A stretch of 64,000 nt of DNA from RH-AL1 sp965249685 (GTDB lineage: Bacteria; Pseudomonadota; Alphaproteobacteria; Rhizobiales; Beijerinckiaceae). Location of the stretch: NCBI GenBank assembly GCA_965249685.1, contig CBDFMN010000003.1, positions 62,001 to 126,000 of the forward strand. Direction: 5' to 3'. This document shows positions 45,616 through 54,624 of the stretch, piece by piece. Under the pieces are notes generated by a model. That model had not been told where the DNA came from and did not search any database. It worked only from the letters and a program-made list of their open reading frames with translations. Each line of letters opens with the position of its first letter. Position 1 is the stretch's first letter. The position numbers and the translations under genes were made by a program.

Positions 45616-45711
45616 GGGCTGTGGTGCTGCTCGTCCACCGCGGTAGAGCGGGCCGGCGTGCGAAGTCCTCGCGCCACGGGTGTTCCGATCGACCGGGCAT
45701 CCGGCGCGTTG

Positions 45712-45743
45712 GTTTACAAGTCGAGGTTTGTTTACAAGTCGAG
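45712..45743 (+). repeat. tandem 14-base direct repeat
   Basis: GTTTACAAGTCGAG occurs twice, at 45712-45725 and 45730-45743 (period 18), in the 184-base gap between convergent genes. An imperfect hairpin follows at 45741-45781 and could terminate transcription from both sides. Confidence 0.6.
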
Positions 45744-45799
45744 AGCGCCGAGGAGGAAGGCACCTTCCGGCGCCCTCTCGTGTCGCTCGACAGGACCGG

Positions 45800-46570
45800 T
45801 CAGGGGGCGGTCAGGGCCACTTGGCCAAAGCGCAGTTGCGGATCACCGATGAAGTTGTAGAGGCCCACGTGGGTCAGCTGCCCCTCCGTATCGAGCCAAA
45901 CCTTACCGCCGACGTCGCGCCACTTCTGGCAGAATCCGAAATCCTCGCTGATATAGACGCCGGTCTCCTTGTCGATCATGCAATCGAAGAGAAGGTAGTT
46001 CTCTTCCGCGTGTGCGTTGCCGAGCGCGTGCGACTTGCGATAGCGGCTCTCCGGATAGGCTTCGATCATGCGCAGGATGGCGGATCGCTTGATCAGCATG
46101 AAACCCCCGCCACACCATATCCCGGTCGCGAAACGGCCGCGGCGCTCCAGCTCCTCGCCGTCGCAGAGGCTGCCGACATATTCGAGCGGTGCCGTCGTCA
46201 GGGCTTCGCCGCCGCGCACGCGGCCGATGCTCGTCTCGTCCCACTTGATCACCTTGAGCGGGTAGATCCCCGCTACGACGTCTTGGTTGAACTGCAACAT
46301 GGCTGTGACCTGCTGCGGGTCGAACCGGATGTCCGCGTCGATGAAGAGGATATGGCTTGCCTGGGGAACGGATAGAAACTGGGCGATCAGCGTGTTGCGG
46401 CCGCGCGTGATCAGTGCATCGTGCCCGAGCAGCGCCAGGGTGGCGTCGTAGCCGACCTGCGAGGCATGCGCCATCAGGCCGACGACGGAGAGCATGTAAT
46501 GCTGCGAGACCAGTCCGCCGAAGCAGGGCGTGGCGATGAACACGAGCGGTTTTTGCGGGGCGTCTGTCAT
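45800..46570 (-). CDS. GT-A fold glycosyltransferase-like protein in flagellar operon
   Basis: A 256-residue soluble protein with glycosyltransferase hallmarks: IATPCFGG start, RNTLIAQFL, and the metal-binding motif FIDADIRF, followed by GGGFMLIKR and an acceptor-side segment HAEENYLLFD. No export signal. It is the last gene of the motA-fliM-fliN-fliG-flhB operon, 72 bases after the PilZ gene. Flagellin or surface glycan modification is plausible. AAGGA precedes the ATG. Acceptor and donor are unknown. Confidence 0.65.
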   Translation of the reverse strand: MTDAPQKPLVFIATPCFGGLVSQHYMLSVVGLMAHASQVGYDATLALLGHDALITRGRNTLIAQFLSVPQASHILFIDADIRFDPQQVTAMLQFNQDVVAGIYPLKVIKWDETSIGRVRGGEALTTAPLEYVGSLCDGEELERRGRFATGIWCGGGFMLIKRSAILRMIEAYPESRYRKSHALGNAHAEENYLLFDCMIDKETGVYISEDFGFCQKWRDVGGKVWLDTEGQLTHVGLYNFIGDPQLRFGQVALTAP

Positions 46571-46642
46571 GGCGTCCTTCGTCCTGTGCGTCTGTGTTGA
46601 GGCGGTGCGGCACTGTTGCGCGCAGCTTGGCGATCGAGCGGG

Positions 46643-47062
46643 TCAGATGGCAAGGAGCCTCACACCCGCGTTGCACCCCTTCTGCCAGGCGAGATGGGCC
46701 CAGAAGCGGGTCTGGCTAACATCGTCCGCCAGCAGAAAGCGTCGGGGTAGGGGCCTGTCGATCGAGAGGCGCAGCCGCGCTCCGCCGCGCGAGCGGTTCT
46801 GGATGAGGCAGTCGACGATCACCCTGCCGCGCCCGTCGCACAACAGGCCGCCGCGCAATCGCGTGCGGAGCCGCTCGGCGTCGCGTTTGTCGAGCAGCGT
46901 GAGGGAACGGTTGGACGCCGCGATGACGCTGTAGGTGAACTCGCCCCGCAAGTGGATGTCGAGCGGGCCGGGCTCGACCTTGACGCCCGTGGCTGTTGCC
47001 CGTGACCGGCTCTGCGGTGCCGGCGGGCGGCCGCCGGGTGTCGCGCCGCGCGCATGCACCAC
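46643..47062 (-). CDS. PilZ-domain protein (putative c-di-GMP receptor)
   Basis: A 139-residue protein with an RLRTR stretch (RxxxR) and the QNRSRGGARLRL segment (N-x-S-x-x-G), the two parts of the PilZ c-di-GMP-binding motif. AHLAWQKGCNAGVRLL resembles the PilZ C-terminal strand. GTG at 47062 starts one base after the previous stop and has AGGG upstream. A TTG at 47104 would overlap the preceding gene by 41 bases. Placed in a C-ring operon, it could act as a c-di-GMP brake or regulator. Confidence 0.65.
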   Translation of the reverse strand: MVHARGATPGGRPPAPQSRSRATATGVKVEPGPLDIHLRGEFTYSVIAASNRSLTLLDKRDAERLRTRLRGGLLCDGRGRVIVDCLIQNRSRGGARLRLSIDRPLPRRFLLADDVSQTRFWAHLAWQKGCNAGVRLLAI

Positions 47063-47063
47063 G

Positions 47064-47516
47064 CTAGGAAGCCCTGTGATCGGCGCCTGCGATCGCCGGC
47101 ACAAGGCGCGCGTCGGCCATGGCGTACGCCAGGCGCGCCGTATCGCAATCCTCGTTCATTGAGGGTGAGGCAAACCAGATATGCTTGACGTCGATGCCGC
47201 CGTAGGTGTTTTTTAGCGCGAGCGTGAAGAAGGCCGAGATCGACATGTGGTGAAATTCCATGTCGATCAGGATTGTCGGTGGCTGGTGCCACGTTACGTC
47301 GAGCGCCGCGGCCCAAGCGAAATTCATCGTGCCTTGCTTGAAGAACAGCTCTGTCGAGGAATTGACGAGGTCCTCGATGTTGGCGAACTTCTCGTCGTGG
47401 ATGAAGGCGATGAGGTCACCGACCTCGATCAGGCGCAACTCGGCCGCGAACTCGCGAACACCGCTGGCGACGATCTTCGTGCGGGCAAGGTGCAAACTCG
47501 TCGGAGGGTTCGGCAT
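47064..47516 (-). CDS. conserved-looking protein of unknown function in flhB operon
   Basis: A 150-residue soluble protein that I do not recognise. It has a mixed alpha/beta pattern, is rich in aromatic residues and His (WHQPPTILIDMEFHHMSISAFF), and lacks a signal peptide or helices long enough to span a membrane. AAGG precedes the ATG, nine bases after flhB. It is followed by the PilZ gene with a one-base gap. Its place in the operon suggests a motility or c-di-GMP-linked role. Confidence 0.6.
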   Translation of the reverse strand: MPNPPTSLHLARTKIVASGVREFAAELRLIEVGDLIAFIHDEKFANIEDLVNSSTELFFKQGTMNFAWAAALDVTWHQPPTILIDMEFHHMSISAFFTLALKNTYGGIDVKHIWFASPSMNEDCDTARLAYAMADARLVPAIAGADHRAS

Positions 47517-47525
47517 CGGCTACCT

Positions 47526-48602
47526 TCAGGACAATCGCGATGGCTTGGCGGTGCGGACTTGAAAGAAGTGAATAAGTTCCGCGACCGCCTTATAGAATTC
47601 GGCGGGAATCATCTTTGAAACTTCGACATGATTGTACATGGACCTTGCGAGAGCCTTGTCTTCGATGACCGGAATGCCCGCGGCTTCGGCGATCTCGCGG
47701 ATCTTGAGCGCGATCAGGTCCTGTCCCTTGGCGAGCACGAGGGGGGCGCCGCCCTCCTCGCGCACGTAGCGCAAGGCGATGGCGTAATGTGTCGGGTTGG
47801 CGATGACCATCGTCGCCTTGGGTACCGCGGCCATCATGCGGCGGCGGTGGCGATCCATGGCGATAGAGCGGCGTTTCGCCTTGTAGATCGGGTCACCTTC
47901 GGACGACTTCGTCTCGTCCTTGACCTCCTGCTTGGTCATGCGCAGGTCCTGGCGCCACTTCACGCGAGACCAGACCATGTCCGCCCCGGTGATCAGCGCG
48001 TAGGCCACGCAGCAGCCCGACAGCAGGCGGACGGCCATGTCCATGACGATCGCGCCCATCTTCGAGGGATCGACGAAGATCGTCTGCACGATCGACTCGA
48101 AGTCGCCACGCAAAACCATGTACGCGACGATGCAGACCAGGGTGAGCTTGCTGACGTTCTTGAGGAAATCGACGACGCCGCTGCGGCTGAACAGGCGCTT
48201 GAGGCCGGCGGCCGGGGAGATCTTGGAGTACTTTGGCGCGATCCGGGCGAACGAGATCTGCGGCATTCCCTGCGCGAAAGCCGCGACGAAGGCGGAGACG
48301 ATCATCAAGGCCAGTACGGGGACAAGGAAGACCGCCGCCGCGCCGCCAATCATAGCCAGGAGCGAGAAAACGTCGGCGGCCGTGTTGAGCGGATAGCGGC
48401 TCGGGCTTCCGAAGGCCTGCGCCATCGCATCGACCAGCGGCCGGACGTTCTCCTTGAGGACGAGCGAGAGGATAATGAGCGACGCGCCCAGCGACATGAA
48501 GAGCGACACCTCGCGCGAATGCGGAGTACTGCCCTTTTCGAACGAGTCGCGGATCTTCTTTTCGGTGGCCTCCTCGGTCTTGTCCTCGGTCTCGTCGCTC
48601 AT
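47526..48602 (-). CDS. flhB: flagellar export switch protein FlhB
   Basis: Export specificity switch, 358 residues, with four membrane helices and the autocleavage motif NPTH (Asn269-Pro270). The DKTEEATEKKIRDSFEKGSTPHSREVS start and the C-terminal domain are standard. It is downstream of fliG in a leftward operon. Confidence 0.96.
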   Translation of the reverse strand: MSDETEDKTEEATEKKIRDSFEKGSTPHSREVSLFMSLGASLIILSLVLKENVRPLVDAMAQAFGSPSRYPLNTAADVFSLLAMIGGAAAVFLVPVLALMIVSAFVAAFAQGMPQISFARIAPKYSKISPAAGLKRLFSRSGVVDFLKNVSKLTLVCIVAYMVLRGDFESIVQTIFVDPSKMGAIVMDMAVRLLSGCCVAYALITGADMVWSRVKWRQDLRMTKQEVKDETKSSEGDPIYKAKRRSIAMDRHRRRMMAAVPKATMVIANPTHYAIALRYVREEGGAPLVLAKGQDLIALKIREIAEAAGIPVIEDKALARSMYNHVEVSKMIPAEFYKAVAELIHFFQVRTAKPSRLS

Positions 48603-48619
48603 GGCGCTAGCCTCTGCGA

Positions 48620-49633
48620 TTAGTCGTCAGCGTCGGCGTGCAGCTCGACTTCGCCGCGCTCTGCCATTTCGAGCAGCATGCTGACGATGCTTCGGCGCGC
48701 CGCCAGGATGTCCTTCTGCGCCGCGGACCCTGCGTTCGTCATCTCGTTCTCGACCAGGCGGCGCGCGCGGGCGGTGAGGGACGAAAGGACGTTGGCGCAG
48801 AACTCCTCGTCGCGGCCGACGAGCGCGAGCACGATGCGTTCGCTCGGCACCTTCTCGAAGAGAACCTGGCGCGTCTTCTGCGGGAGTTTGACGAGGTCGT
48901 CGAACGAGAACAGCTTCGAGCGCAGCGCCTCCGCCTCTTCCGGACGGTCTTCCTCCAGCGAGGCCAACAGCTCCTGCATATGCTCGGGCGCCATCTTGTT
49001 GATGATATCGGCCATCCGGCTCGTGGCGGCACCGGCCGGGCGCGGCGGATTGACGATGAGTTCGTCGTGGAGCCGCACCTCGATCAGCCGGACCGCGGGG
49101 TCGTCGATCGGCCGCAGGCTGAGGAGGCGTCGCATCGTGCTGTTTCGGGCCGCGCGCGGCATCAGCGCCATGATTTCCGCGGCGGCGCCGGCGTCGACCC
49201 TGGAAAGCGTGAGTGCGATCACCTGCGGATGCTGCTGCAGGAGGTAGTCGGTCAGCATCCGCGGCTCCACCGCGCTGATCTTTTGCCAGATCGTCTTATT
49301 GGAATTGCCGAGGACGTCCGACATGATGTCGGCGACCTGGTCGGGCGGAAGCGCGCCGGCCAGCAGTCCCTCCGCCTGGTCGGCGGTACCCTCCAGCTCG
49401 AGTTCCTTGGAAAACTCGTCGGCAAACTCCTCGACGAGCTCCTCCAGCACGTCGATCGGCACCGAGCCGAGTTCGGCGGCCGATCGGGTGATGAGTTTCA
49501 ACTCTTCCGCGTCGAAGTGGACGAGTAGTTTGCTGGCCAATGGCTTGCCCATGACGAGCAGAAGCGCCGCGACCTTTTCGGCCCCGAGCAACGGCCGGTA
49601 GCCTTGATCGATTTCGTAGGTCGCATCGAGCAT
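48620..49633 (-). CDS. fliG: flagellar motor switch protein FliG
   Basis: C-ring torque protein of 337 residues with the three FliG domains. The ARMM middle region includes AEIMALMPRAARNSTMRRLLSL, and the C-terminal domain carries the EHMQELLASLEED and LSSLTARARRLVENEM segments. It lies between fliN and flhB. Confidence 0.93.
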   Translation of the reverse strand: MLDATYEIDQGYRPLLGAEKVAALLLVMGKPLASKLLVHFDAEELKLITRSAAELGSVPIDVLEELVEEFADEFSKELELEGTADQAEGLLAGALPPDQVADIMSDVLGNSNKTIWQKISAVEPRMLTDYLLQQHPQVIALTLSRVDAGAAAEIMALMPRAARNSTMRRLLSLRPIDDPAVRLIEVRLHDELIVNPPRPAGAATSRMADIINKMAPEHMQELLASLEEDRPEEAEALRSKLFSFDDLVKLPQKTRQVLFEKVPSERIVLALVGRDEEFCANVLSSLTARARRLVENEMTNAGSAAQKDILAARRSIVSMLLEMAERGEVELHADADD

Positions 49634-49645
49634 CGGATCCGCCCG

Positions 49646-49969
49646 CTAATGCGTCGCGGCGGAAGAGCCGACGATCTCGATCAACTTGACCCCGATACGC
49701 GTCGGATCCTCGTCGAGCACCACCATCTCGCCGCGCGCGACGACGCGGCCGTTCACCACCACGTCGACCGGCTCGCCGATGCCGTGGTCGAGGGCGACGA
49801 CGGCGCCTTTGCCGAGTTTCATCAGGGCGGAGACGGGCATGGTAGCCGAGCCGAGCATGACCTGCACCGCCACGGGGATCTGTAGGATAGCGTCGAGATG
49901 GCGTGGATCGACGTCCGCGGCGAGGCCGGCGGCATCGAGCTCTTCTTCAAAGGAGGGGATGTCGGACAT
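49646..49969 (-). CDS. fliN: flagellar motor switch protein FliN
   Basis: C-ring subunit of 107 residues, a SpoA domain (IPVAVQVMLGSATMPVSALMKLGKGAVVALDHGIGEPVDVVVNGRVVARGE). It lies 31 bases after fliM. Confidence 0.94.
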   Translation of the reverse strand: MSDIPSFEEELDAAGLAADVDPRHLDAILQIPVAVQVMLGSATMPVSALMKLGKGAVVALDHGIGEPVDVVVNGRVVARGEMVVLDEDPTRIGVKLIEIVGSSAATH

Positions 49970-50000
49970 GGGGTCAGGCCTTGGTCAGCAGTCGTCGAGA

Positions 50001-50954
50001 TCAATCGGAAAGAAGGTTGCCGGCTTCCGCCGGCATGAGGCTCTTGGCCTGCGGGCGAGGCAACCCCTCGTCGATACGCAGGGAGTAGCGGCCCTCGGCC
50101 TGACCAAGCTGGCAGCGGAACAGAAGCTTGTCGTCGTAGCGCAACTCGCAGCGGGAGGGCGCCGTCTTTGGCAGGGTTAGGATCTGTCCGGGTCGCAGGG
50201 CCGCAACCTGGCCAAGTGTCAGCCGGTCGGCGTCGAGGAAAGCGTCGAGGCTGACGCTCGTGCGGCTGATCTCGGCGTGAAGGCGGCCGCTCCACTCGGG
50301 ATCGGCGCTCGCGGCCGGCTTGGCGGCGGGCAGCGCATCCTGCTTGAACCGTTCCAGCACCGCCTGCGGGAACGCGACGTGAAACCGTCCCTCGCGGCCG
50401 AGGCACTCGAGAGCGAAAGTCACAAGCGTGACAGTCGCCTCGCGCCGACCGAGGGCGCCCGGATCGGGCTTTGCCTGGATCTGCCCGAACGTCAGGCTGG
50501 CAAGCCCGAAGCCGGCGCACTCCCTCGCGAAGGTGACGCTCAGCGCGTTGAAGGCGAGGCGGGCGAACTGGCGGTCGATGCTCGTGCCAGGGCGCGGCGT
50601 CTCGGAAGGCATCTCGGCGCAAGTCCCGCCGCACATGAGTTCGAGGAAGAATTGCAGGAAATTGTCTTGCAGGCTGACGGATAGGCGCTGGTCGAGCGCC
50701 GGGACTTCAAACAGCGCCGTAATCATCGCGCTGCCTGCAGCGATGGCTTCGGCGGCGGTCTCCTGCGTCGTCGACGCGACGCAGCAGGTCACGCTCATGT
50801 TCTGGCCGGCCAGCTTTTCAAACGGCGGGACGCAGGCCTCCGCCACCCGGTCCATCACATCCTGGAAGAGAGGCGACCCTTCGCCGCCGCGCCGCAGCAG
50901 GGGCGTCCGCGCGGACGAGGCGCCTTTCACGTCGGTCAAGCCCGGAGCGGCCAT
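50001..50954 (-). CDS. fliM: flagellar motor switch protein FliM (divergent rhizobial type)
   Basis: C-ring subunit of 317 residues. The CheC-like middle domain and C-terminal SpoA domain (residues about 240-310, SRTSVSLDAFLDADRLTLGQVAALRPGQIL) are visible. The N-terminal CheY-binding peptide is not obvious, and the protein is diverged from enteric FliM. Identity rests on the SpoA domain and position between motA and fliN. Confidence 0.85.
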   Translation of the reverse strand: MAAPGLTDVKGASSARTPLLRRGGEGSPLFQDVMDRVAEACVPPFEKLAGQNMSVTCCVASTTQETAAEAIAAGSAMITALFEVPALDQRLSVSLQDNFLQFFLELMCGGTCAEMPSETPRPGTSIDRQFARLAFNALSVTFARECAGFGLASLTFGQIQAKPDPGALGRREATVTLVTFALECLGREGRFHVAFPQAVLERFKQDALPAAKPAASADPEWSGRLHAEISRTSVSLDAFLDADRLTLGQVAALRPGQILTLPKTAPSRCELRYDDKLLFRCQLGQAEGRYSLRIDEGLPRPQAKSLMPAEAGNLLSD

Positions 50955-50957
50955 CGG

Positions 50958-51836
50958 TCAGGCCGCCTGCTTGGCGGAATCCGCGCCGCCGTTCATCGTC
51001 TCGTTCTCCACGTCGTCGATGGACGGACGGTCGTAGGAGGAGATGGTCTTGCGGCCATGCTCCAAAGCGATGAGCGGCATCGCCCCGTTCATGAACGCGA
51101 GCAACGTCTGCTTGATGATGATGTAGAGCCGGCACTTCTTCTCGCGCGTCACCTTGATCTTGGTGGCAAGCGGCCCGGCGAGACCGTAAGACATGAAGAT
51201 GCCGGCAAAGGTCCCCACGAGGGCGGCGCCGATCAGCTCGCCGAGGATCTCGGGCGACTGGTCGAGCGCGCCCATCGCCTTGATGATGCCAAGCACGGCG
51301 GCGACGATGCCGAGCGCGGGGAGGCCATCGGCCACCGCCGTGAGCGCCTGATAGGCCTTCAGCTTGTCGCGGCTGATAGTTTGGATCTCCTCGTCCATCA
51401 GCGACTCGATCTCGTGGGTTCGCGCGTTGCCGATAAGGATCAGGCGGCAGTAATCGCAGATGAAGGCGGTCATGTCCTTGTCCGCGAGAACCTTGGGAAA
51501 CCGTTTGAACAGATCCGAATCGGCGGGGTTGTCGATCTGTGCTTCGAGCTCGTTGCGAGCGTTGCCGCGCAGCTCCCGCATGAGACCGTAGAGGAGGCCC
51601 AGCACGTCGAGGTAGTCGCGTTTCTTCGGCACGCTACCTTTGATCGCCTCCAGCACGGCCTTGCCGGAATCCTTGATAGTCGACAGGGGGTTGGCGACGA
51701 TGAAGGTGCCTAGCGCCGATCCGCAGATGACGATGAATTCCGAGGGTTGCCACAACACGCTGAGCTTTCCGCCGACGGAGGCGAACCCTCCGAGCATGCA
51801 TCCCATGGCGATGACGATGCCGACTACGAAACTCAA
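50958..51836 (-). CDS. motA: flagellar motor stator protein MotA
   Basis: Stator subunit of 292 residues with four helices and the conserved PVPxxL-like loop region (DGLPALGIVAAVLGIIKAMG and LVGTFAGIFMSYGLAGPLA). A TTG start at 51836 is chosen because AGAGGAGAG precedes it and SFVVGIVIAMGCMLGG is the usual rhizobial start; an ATG 33 bases upstream adds 11 unmatched residues. First gene of the leftward C-ring operon, divergent from flgF. Confidence 0.93.
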   Translation of the reverse strand: MSFVVGIVIAMGCMLGGFASVGGKLSVLWQPSEFIVICGSALGTFIVANPLSTIKDSGKAVLEAIKGSVPKKRDYLDVLGLLYGLMRELRGNARNELEAQIDNPADSDLFKRFPKVLADKDMTAFICDYCRLILIGNARTHEIESLMDEEIQTISRDKLKAYQALTAVADGLPALGIVAAVLGIIKAMGALDQSPEILGELIGAALVGTFAGIFMSYGLAGPLATKIKVTREKKCRLYIIIKQTLLAFMNGAMPLIALEHGRKTISSYDRPSIDDVENETMNGGADSAKQAA

Positions 51837-52039
51837 GGCGCTCTCCTCTGGTGTTGGCCGACAATCCATCAGGTCAGCCTTGCCTGAGGCTGGCGACCAC
51901 GCCGTCCTAAAAAAGGGGGCGGATCGTCAGCCTCGGGCAAGTTTGCTGCATCACGGTTCCATGCGGTCCCGCCAGGGCCGGTGCCTCCCTCGCAACGCGG
52001 CTTCGGCTCGCGGTGGCAGTGTCCAAAAAGGCTGAGCCG

Positions 52040-52765
52040 GTGCGTTCCAACCTCTACGTCTCTTTGTCCGCGCAGGTCGCCCTGCAGAAGCGCATGGATA
52101 CGGTTGCCAACAACGTCGCCAACATGAACACCGGCGGCTTCCGGGCGGACGGTGTCACCTTCGCCGCCGCCCTGTCGAAGGCGTCTGAAGCGCAGACCGC
52201 CTTCGTGACCACCGGCAACACCTTCATTTCGCGCGCGCAGGGGCCGGTTACGCGCACGGACAACCCGCTCGATGTCGCCGTCCAGGGCGAGGGCTGGCTG
52301 GCGATTCAGACGCCGGGCGGCACCGCCTACACGCGCGACGGGCGCATGCAGATGACGGCTGCCGGTGAACTCCAGACCCTGAACGGCCATCCTGTGCTCG
52401 ACGCCGGCGGCGCGGCGATGCTGCTGCAGTCCGATGCGGGGCCGCCCAGCATCGCCGCTGACGGGATGATCACGCAGGGCGGCCGTCAGGTCGGTGCCCT
52501 CGGCCTCTATTCCATTCCCGACGGGGCGAAGCTGAGCCGCTACGGCAATTCCGCGGTCGTCCCCGACGTCGCTCCTACGCCGATCCTCGACTTCTCTACC
52601 AACTCCATCGAACAGGGCTTCTCCGAGGGCTCCAACATCAATCCCGTCCTGGAAATGACGCGCCTGATCGAGCTGCAGCGCACCTTCGAGTCCGTTTCGA
52701 GCAGCAACCAGGCGAGCGAGTCCTCGCTCCAGGACGCGATCAAGACGCTCGGCGCGACGTCGTGA
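52040..52765 (+). CDS. flgF: flagellar proximal rod protein FlgF
   Basis: Rod subunit of 241 residues with the N-terminal LYVSLSAQVALQKRMDTVANNVANMNTGGFRA motif and the C-terminal EGSNINPVLEMTRLIELQRTFESVSS motif. The GTG at 52040 gives the family start; GTG codons at 52013 and 52019 are also in frame. It is first in the flgF-fliI group, divergent from motA. Confidence 0.92.
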   Translation: MRSNLYVSLSAQVALQKRMDTVANNVANMNTGGFRADGVTFAAALSKASEAQTAFVTTGNTFISRAQGPVTRTDNPLDVAVQGEGWLAIQTPGGTAYTRDGRMQMTAAGELQTLNGHPVLDAGGAAMLLQSDAGPPSIAADGMITQGGRQVGALGLYSIPDGAKLSRYGNSAVVPDVAPTPILDFSTNSIEQGFSEGSNINPVLEMTRLIELQRTFESVSSSNQASESSLQDAIKTLGATS

Positions 52766-52781
52766 GCGACGGGTCTTCGTC

Positions 52782-54107
52782 ATGCTAGCGGTGCAGCGGC
52801 TGGGCGAAGCGGCGGCGCACCTCACCCACCGCAGCGCCGTGCTGCGGATCGAGGGGAGGGTAACCGAGGTGACCCCGACCGCCTATCGCGTTGGCGGCCT
52901 GTCGCGTTTCGTCAAGCTTGGCGATTGCGTGTCCCTCGATCCGCTTGGCCGCAGGCATGGCGAGATCGTCCGGATCGACCGCGGCGGCGTGTCGGTGAAG
53001 CCCTACGGATCGACCGCCGAAGTGGGTCTCGGCGCGCCCGTGACCCTCGTCGAGCCGGTGTCCCTCGCGCCCGACGCGAGCTGGTTGGGCCGGGTGGTCA
53101 ACGCGCTCGGCGAACCGATCGACGGCGCGGGACCGCTGCGAGTTGGGCCGTCCTCCTACAGCATCGATGGCGAGCCGCCGCCCGCTCTCAGCCGCGCCCG
53201 GGTGAAGAAGCCGCTGAAGAGCGGCGTGCGCCTCATCGACATCTTCACGCCGCTCTGCGCCGGGCAGAGGATCGGCATCTTCGCGGGGTCGGGCGTCGGC
53301 AAATCGACGATGCTGGGCATGCTCGCCGGATGCAAGGGCTTCGACGCGGTCGTCATCGCGCTCGTCGGCGAACGCGGCCGCGAGGTGCGCGAATTCATGG
53401 AGGAATCGCTCGGGCTGAACCGCGCTCTGGCGGTCACCGTGGTGGCGACGGGCGACGAGAGCTCGATGATGCGGCAGATGGCGCCGCGCACCGCGACCAC
53501 CATCGCCGAGTATTTCCGCGACCAGGGCCAATCCGTCCTGCTGATGATCGATTCCGTTACGCGCTACGCCCATGCCGCGCGCGACGTGGCGCTGGCGGCG
53601 GGCGAACCCGCGGTGGCGCGCGGTTACGCGCCGAGCGTCTTCACCAGCCTACCCAAGCTGCTGGAACGCGCCGGCCCTGGCGCCCAGGGCAAGGGGTCGA
53701 TCACCGGGATCTTCTCCGTGCTGGTCGATGGCGACGACCACAACGACCCCGTCGCCGACGCGATCCGCGGCACGCTCGACGGCCACATCGTGCTCGAGCG
53801 CGCGATCGCCGACGCGGGCCGCTACCCCGCCATCAACGTGCTTGGCTCCATCTCGCGCCTCGCACACCAGGTATGGTCGCCCGAGGAGCGCACCCTCGTC
53901 ACCCGCATCCGCTCGATGATCGCGCGTTTCGAGGAGACGCGCGACCTGCGCCTCATGGGCGGCTTCCAGACCGGAGCTGACGCCGAGCTCGACCAGGCCG
54001 TGGCGCTGGTACCAATTATTTACGATGCCATGATTCAGTCTCCTCACACCCCGGTCAGCACGGATGCCTTCCGTGAACTCGCCGAGGCGCTGGGGAAGGG
54101 AAGGTAG
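52782..54107 (+). CDS. fliI: flagellum-specific export ATPase FliI
   Basis: Export ATPase of 441 residues. The Walker A motif GSGVGKST has Lys174, Walker B is VLLMID, and ERGREVREFMEE and the catalytic region are intact. It starts 16 bases after flgF. Confidence 0.96.
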   Translation: MLAVQRLGEAAAHLTHRSAVLRIEGRVTEVTPTAYRVGGLSRFVKLGDCVSLDPLGRRHGEIVRIDRGGVSVKPYGSTAEVGLGAPVTLVEPVSLAPDASWLGRVVNALGEPIDGAGPLRVGPSSYSIDGEPPPALSRARVKKPLKSGVRLIDIFTPLCAGQRIGIFAGSGVGKSTMLGMLAGCKGFDAVVIALVGERGREVREFMEESLGLNRALAVTVVATGDESSMMRQMAPRTATTIAEYFRDQGQSVLLMIDSVTRYAHAARDVALAAGEPAVARGYAPSVFTSLPKLLERAGPGAQGKGSITGIFSVLVDGDDHNDPVADAIRGTLDGHIVLERAIADAGRYPAINVLGSISRLAHQVWSPEERTLVTRIRSMIARFEETRDLRLMGGFQTGADAELDQAVALVPIIYDAMIQSPHTPVSTDAFRELAEALGKGR

Positions 54108-54112
54108 CCGAC

Positions 54113-54613
54113 ATGCCCGTGGTGCCGTTCGCCTCCTCTTGGACCACCCGCCTGTTCGCCCGCGCCTCCACGTCGGAAGGCATGCTGGGGATTGCCGGCT
54201 GCGCCATCGCCTGCGCCTCCGGCTCGTTCGGCCTCTACATGAACATGCACGGCCCCATTTCGAGCCAGCCGGTCTCCAGCTACTTCACCGTCTTCGCGCA
54301 ACTGAGCCAGAGCGGTCGAGCCGAGGCGGCCGTCAAACCGTCGGTCGTGACAGGGGACGACATCGACCCCGTCGTCACCGGATCGATCGCCCGCAGGGTG
54401 CCTAGCCCCGTCGATGGTGGGCGCCCCGTCATCGCGAACATGCTGCTGCGGCAGATCGATGGAAACAACGCTCTTGTCGAGGTCAACGACAGCCTCGCCG
54501 TCTACAAGCTAGGCGATCTAATTCCGGGAGCGGGACGCTTGGTGGCGATGACGCGCCAGGGCGGCCGGCCCGCGCTCGAGACCTCGAAAGGCTTGATCCT
54601 CGAGGCACGCTGA
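54113..54613 (+). CDS. bitopic membrane protein with GspC-like homology region (putative)
   Basis: A 166-residue protein with one helix (about residues 23-43) and a periplasmic part. Its C-terminal segment (NALVEVNDSLAVYKLGDLIPG, then GRLVAMTRQGGRPALETSKGLI) follows the order of the GspC/PilP HR fold, in which a VGD-PG turn is followed by strands. No PDZ domain is present. It is five bases after fliI, with GAAGG before the ATG. Possible role is as a periplasmic connector of the flagellum; the family call is inference. Confidence 0.5.
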   Translation: MPVVPFASSWTTRLFARASTSEGMLGIAGCAIACASGSFGLYMNMHGPISSQPVSSYFTVFAQLSQSGRAEAAVKPSVVTGDDIDPVVTGSIARRVPSPVDGGRPVIANMLLRQIDGNNALVEVNDSLAVYKLGDLIPGAGRLVAMTRQGGRPALETSKGLILEAR

Positions 54614-54624
54614 ACGACTCCGCG

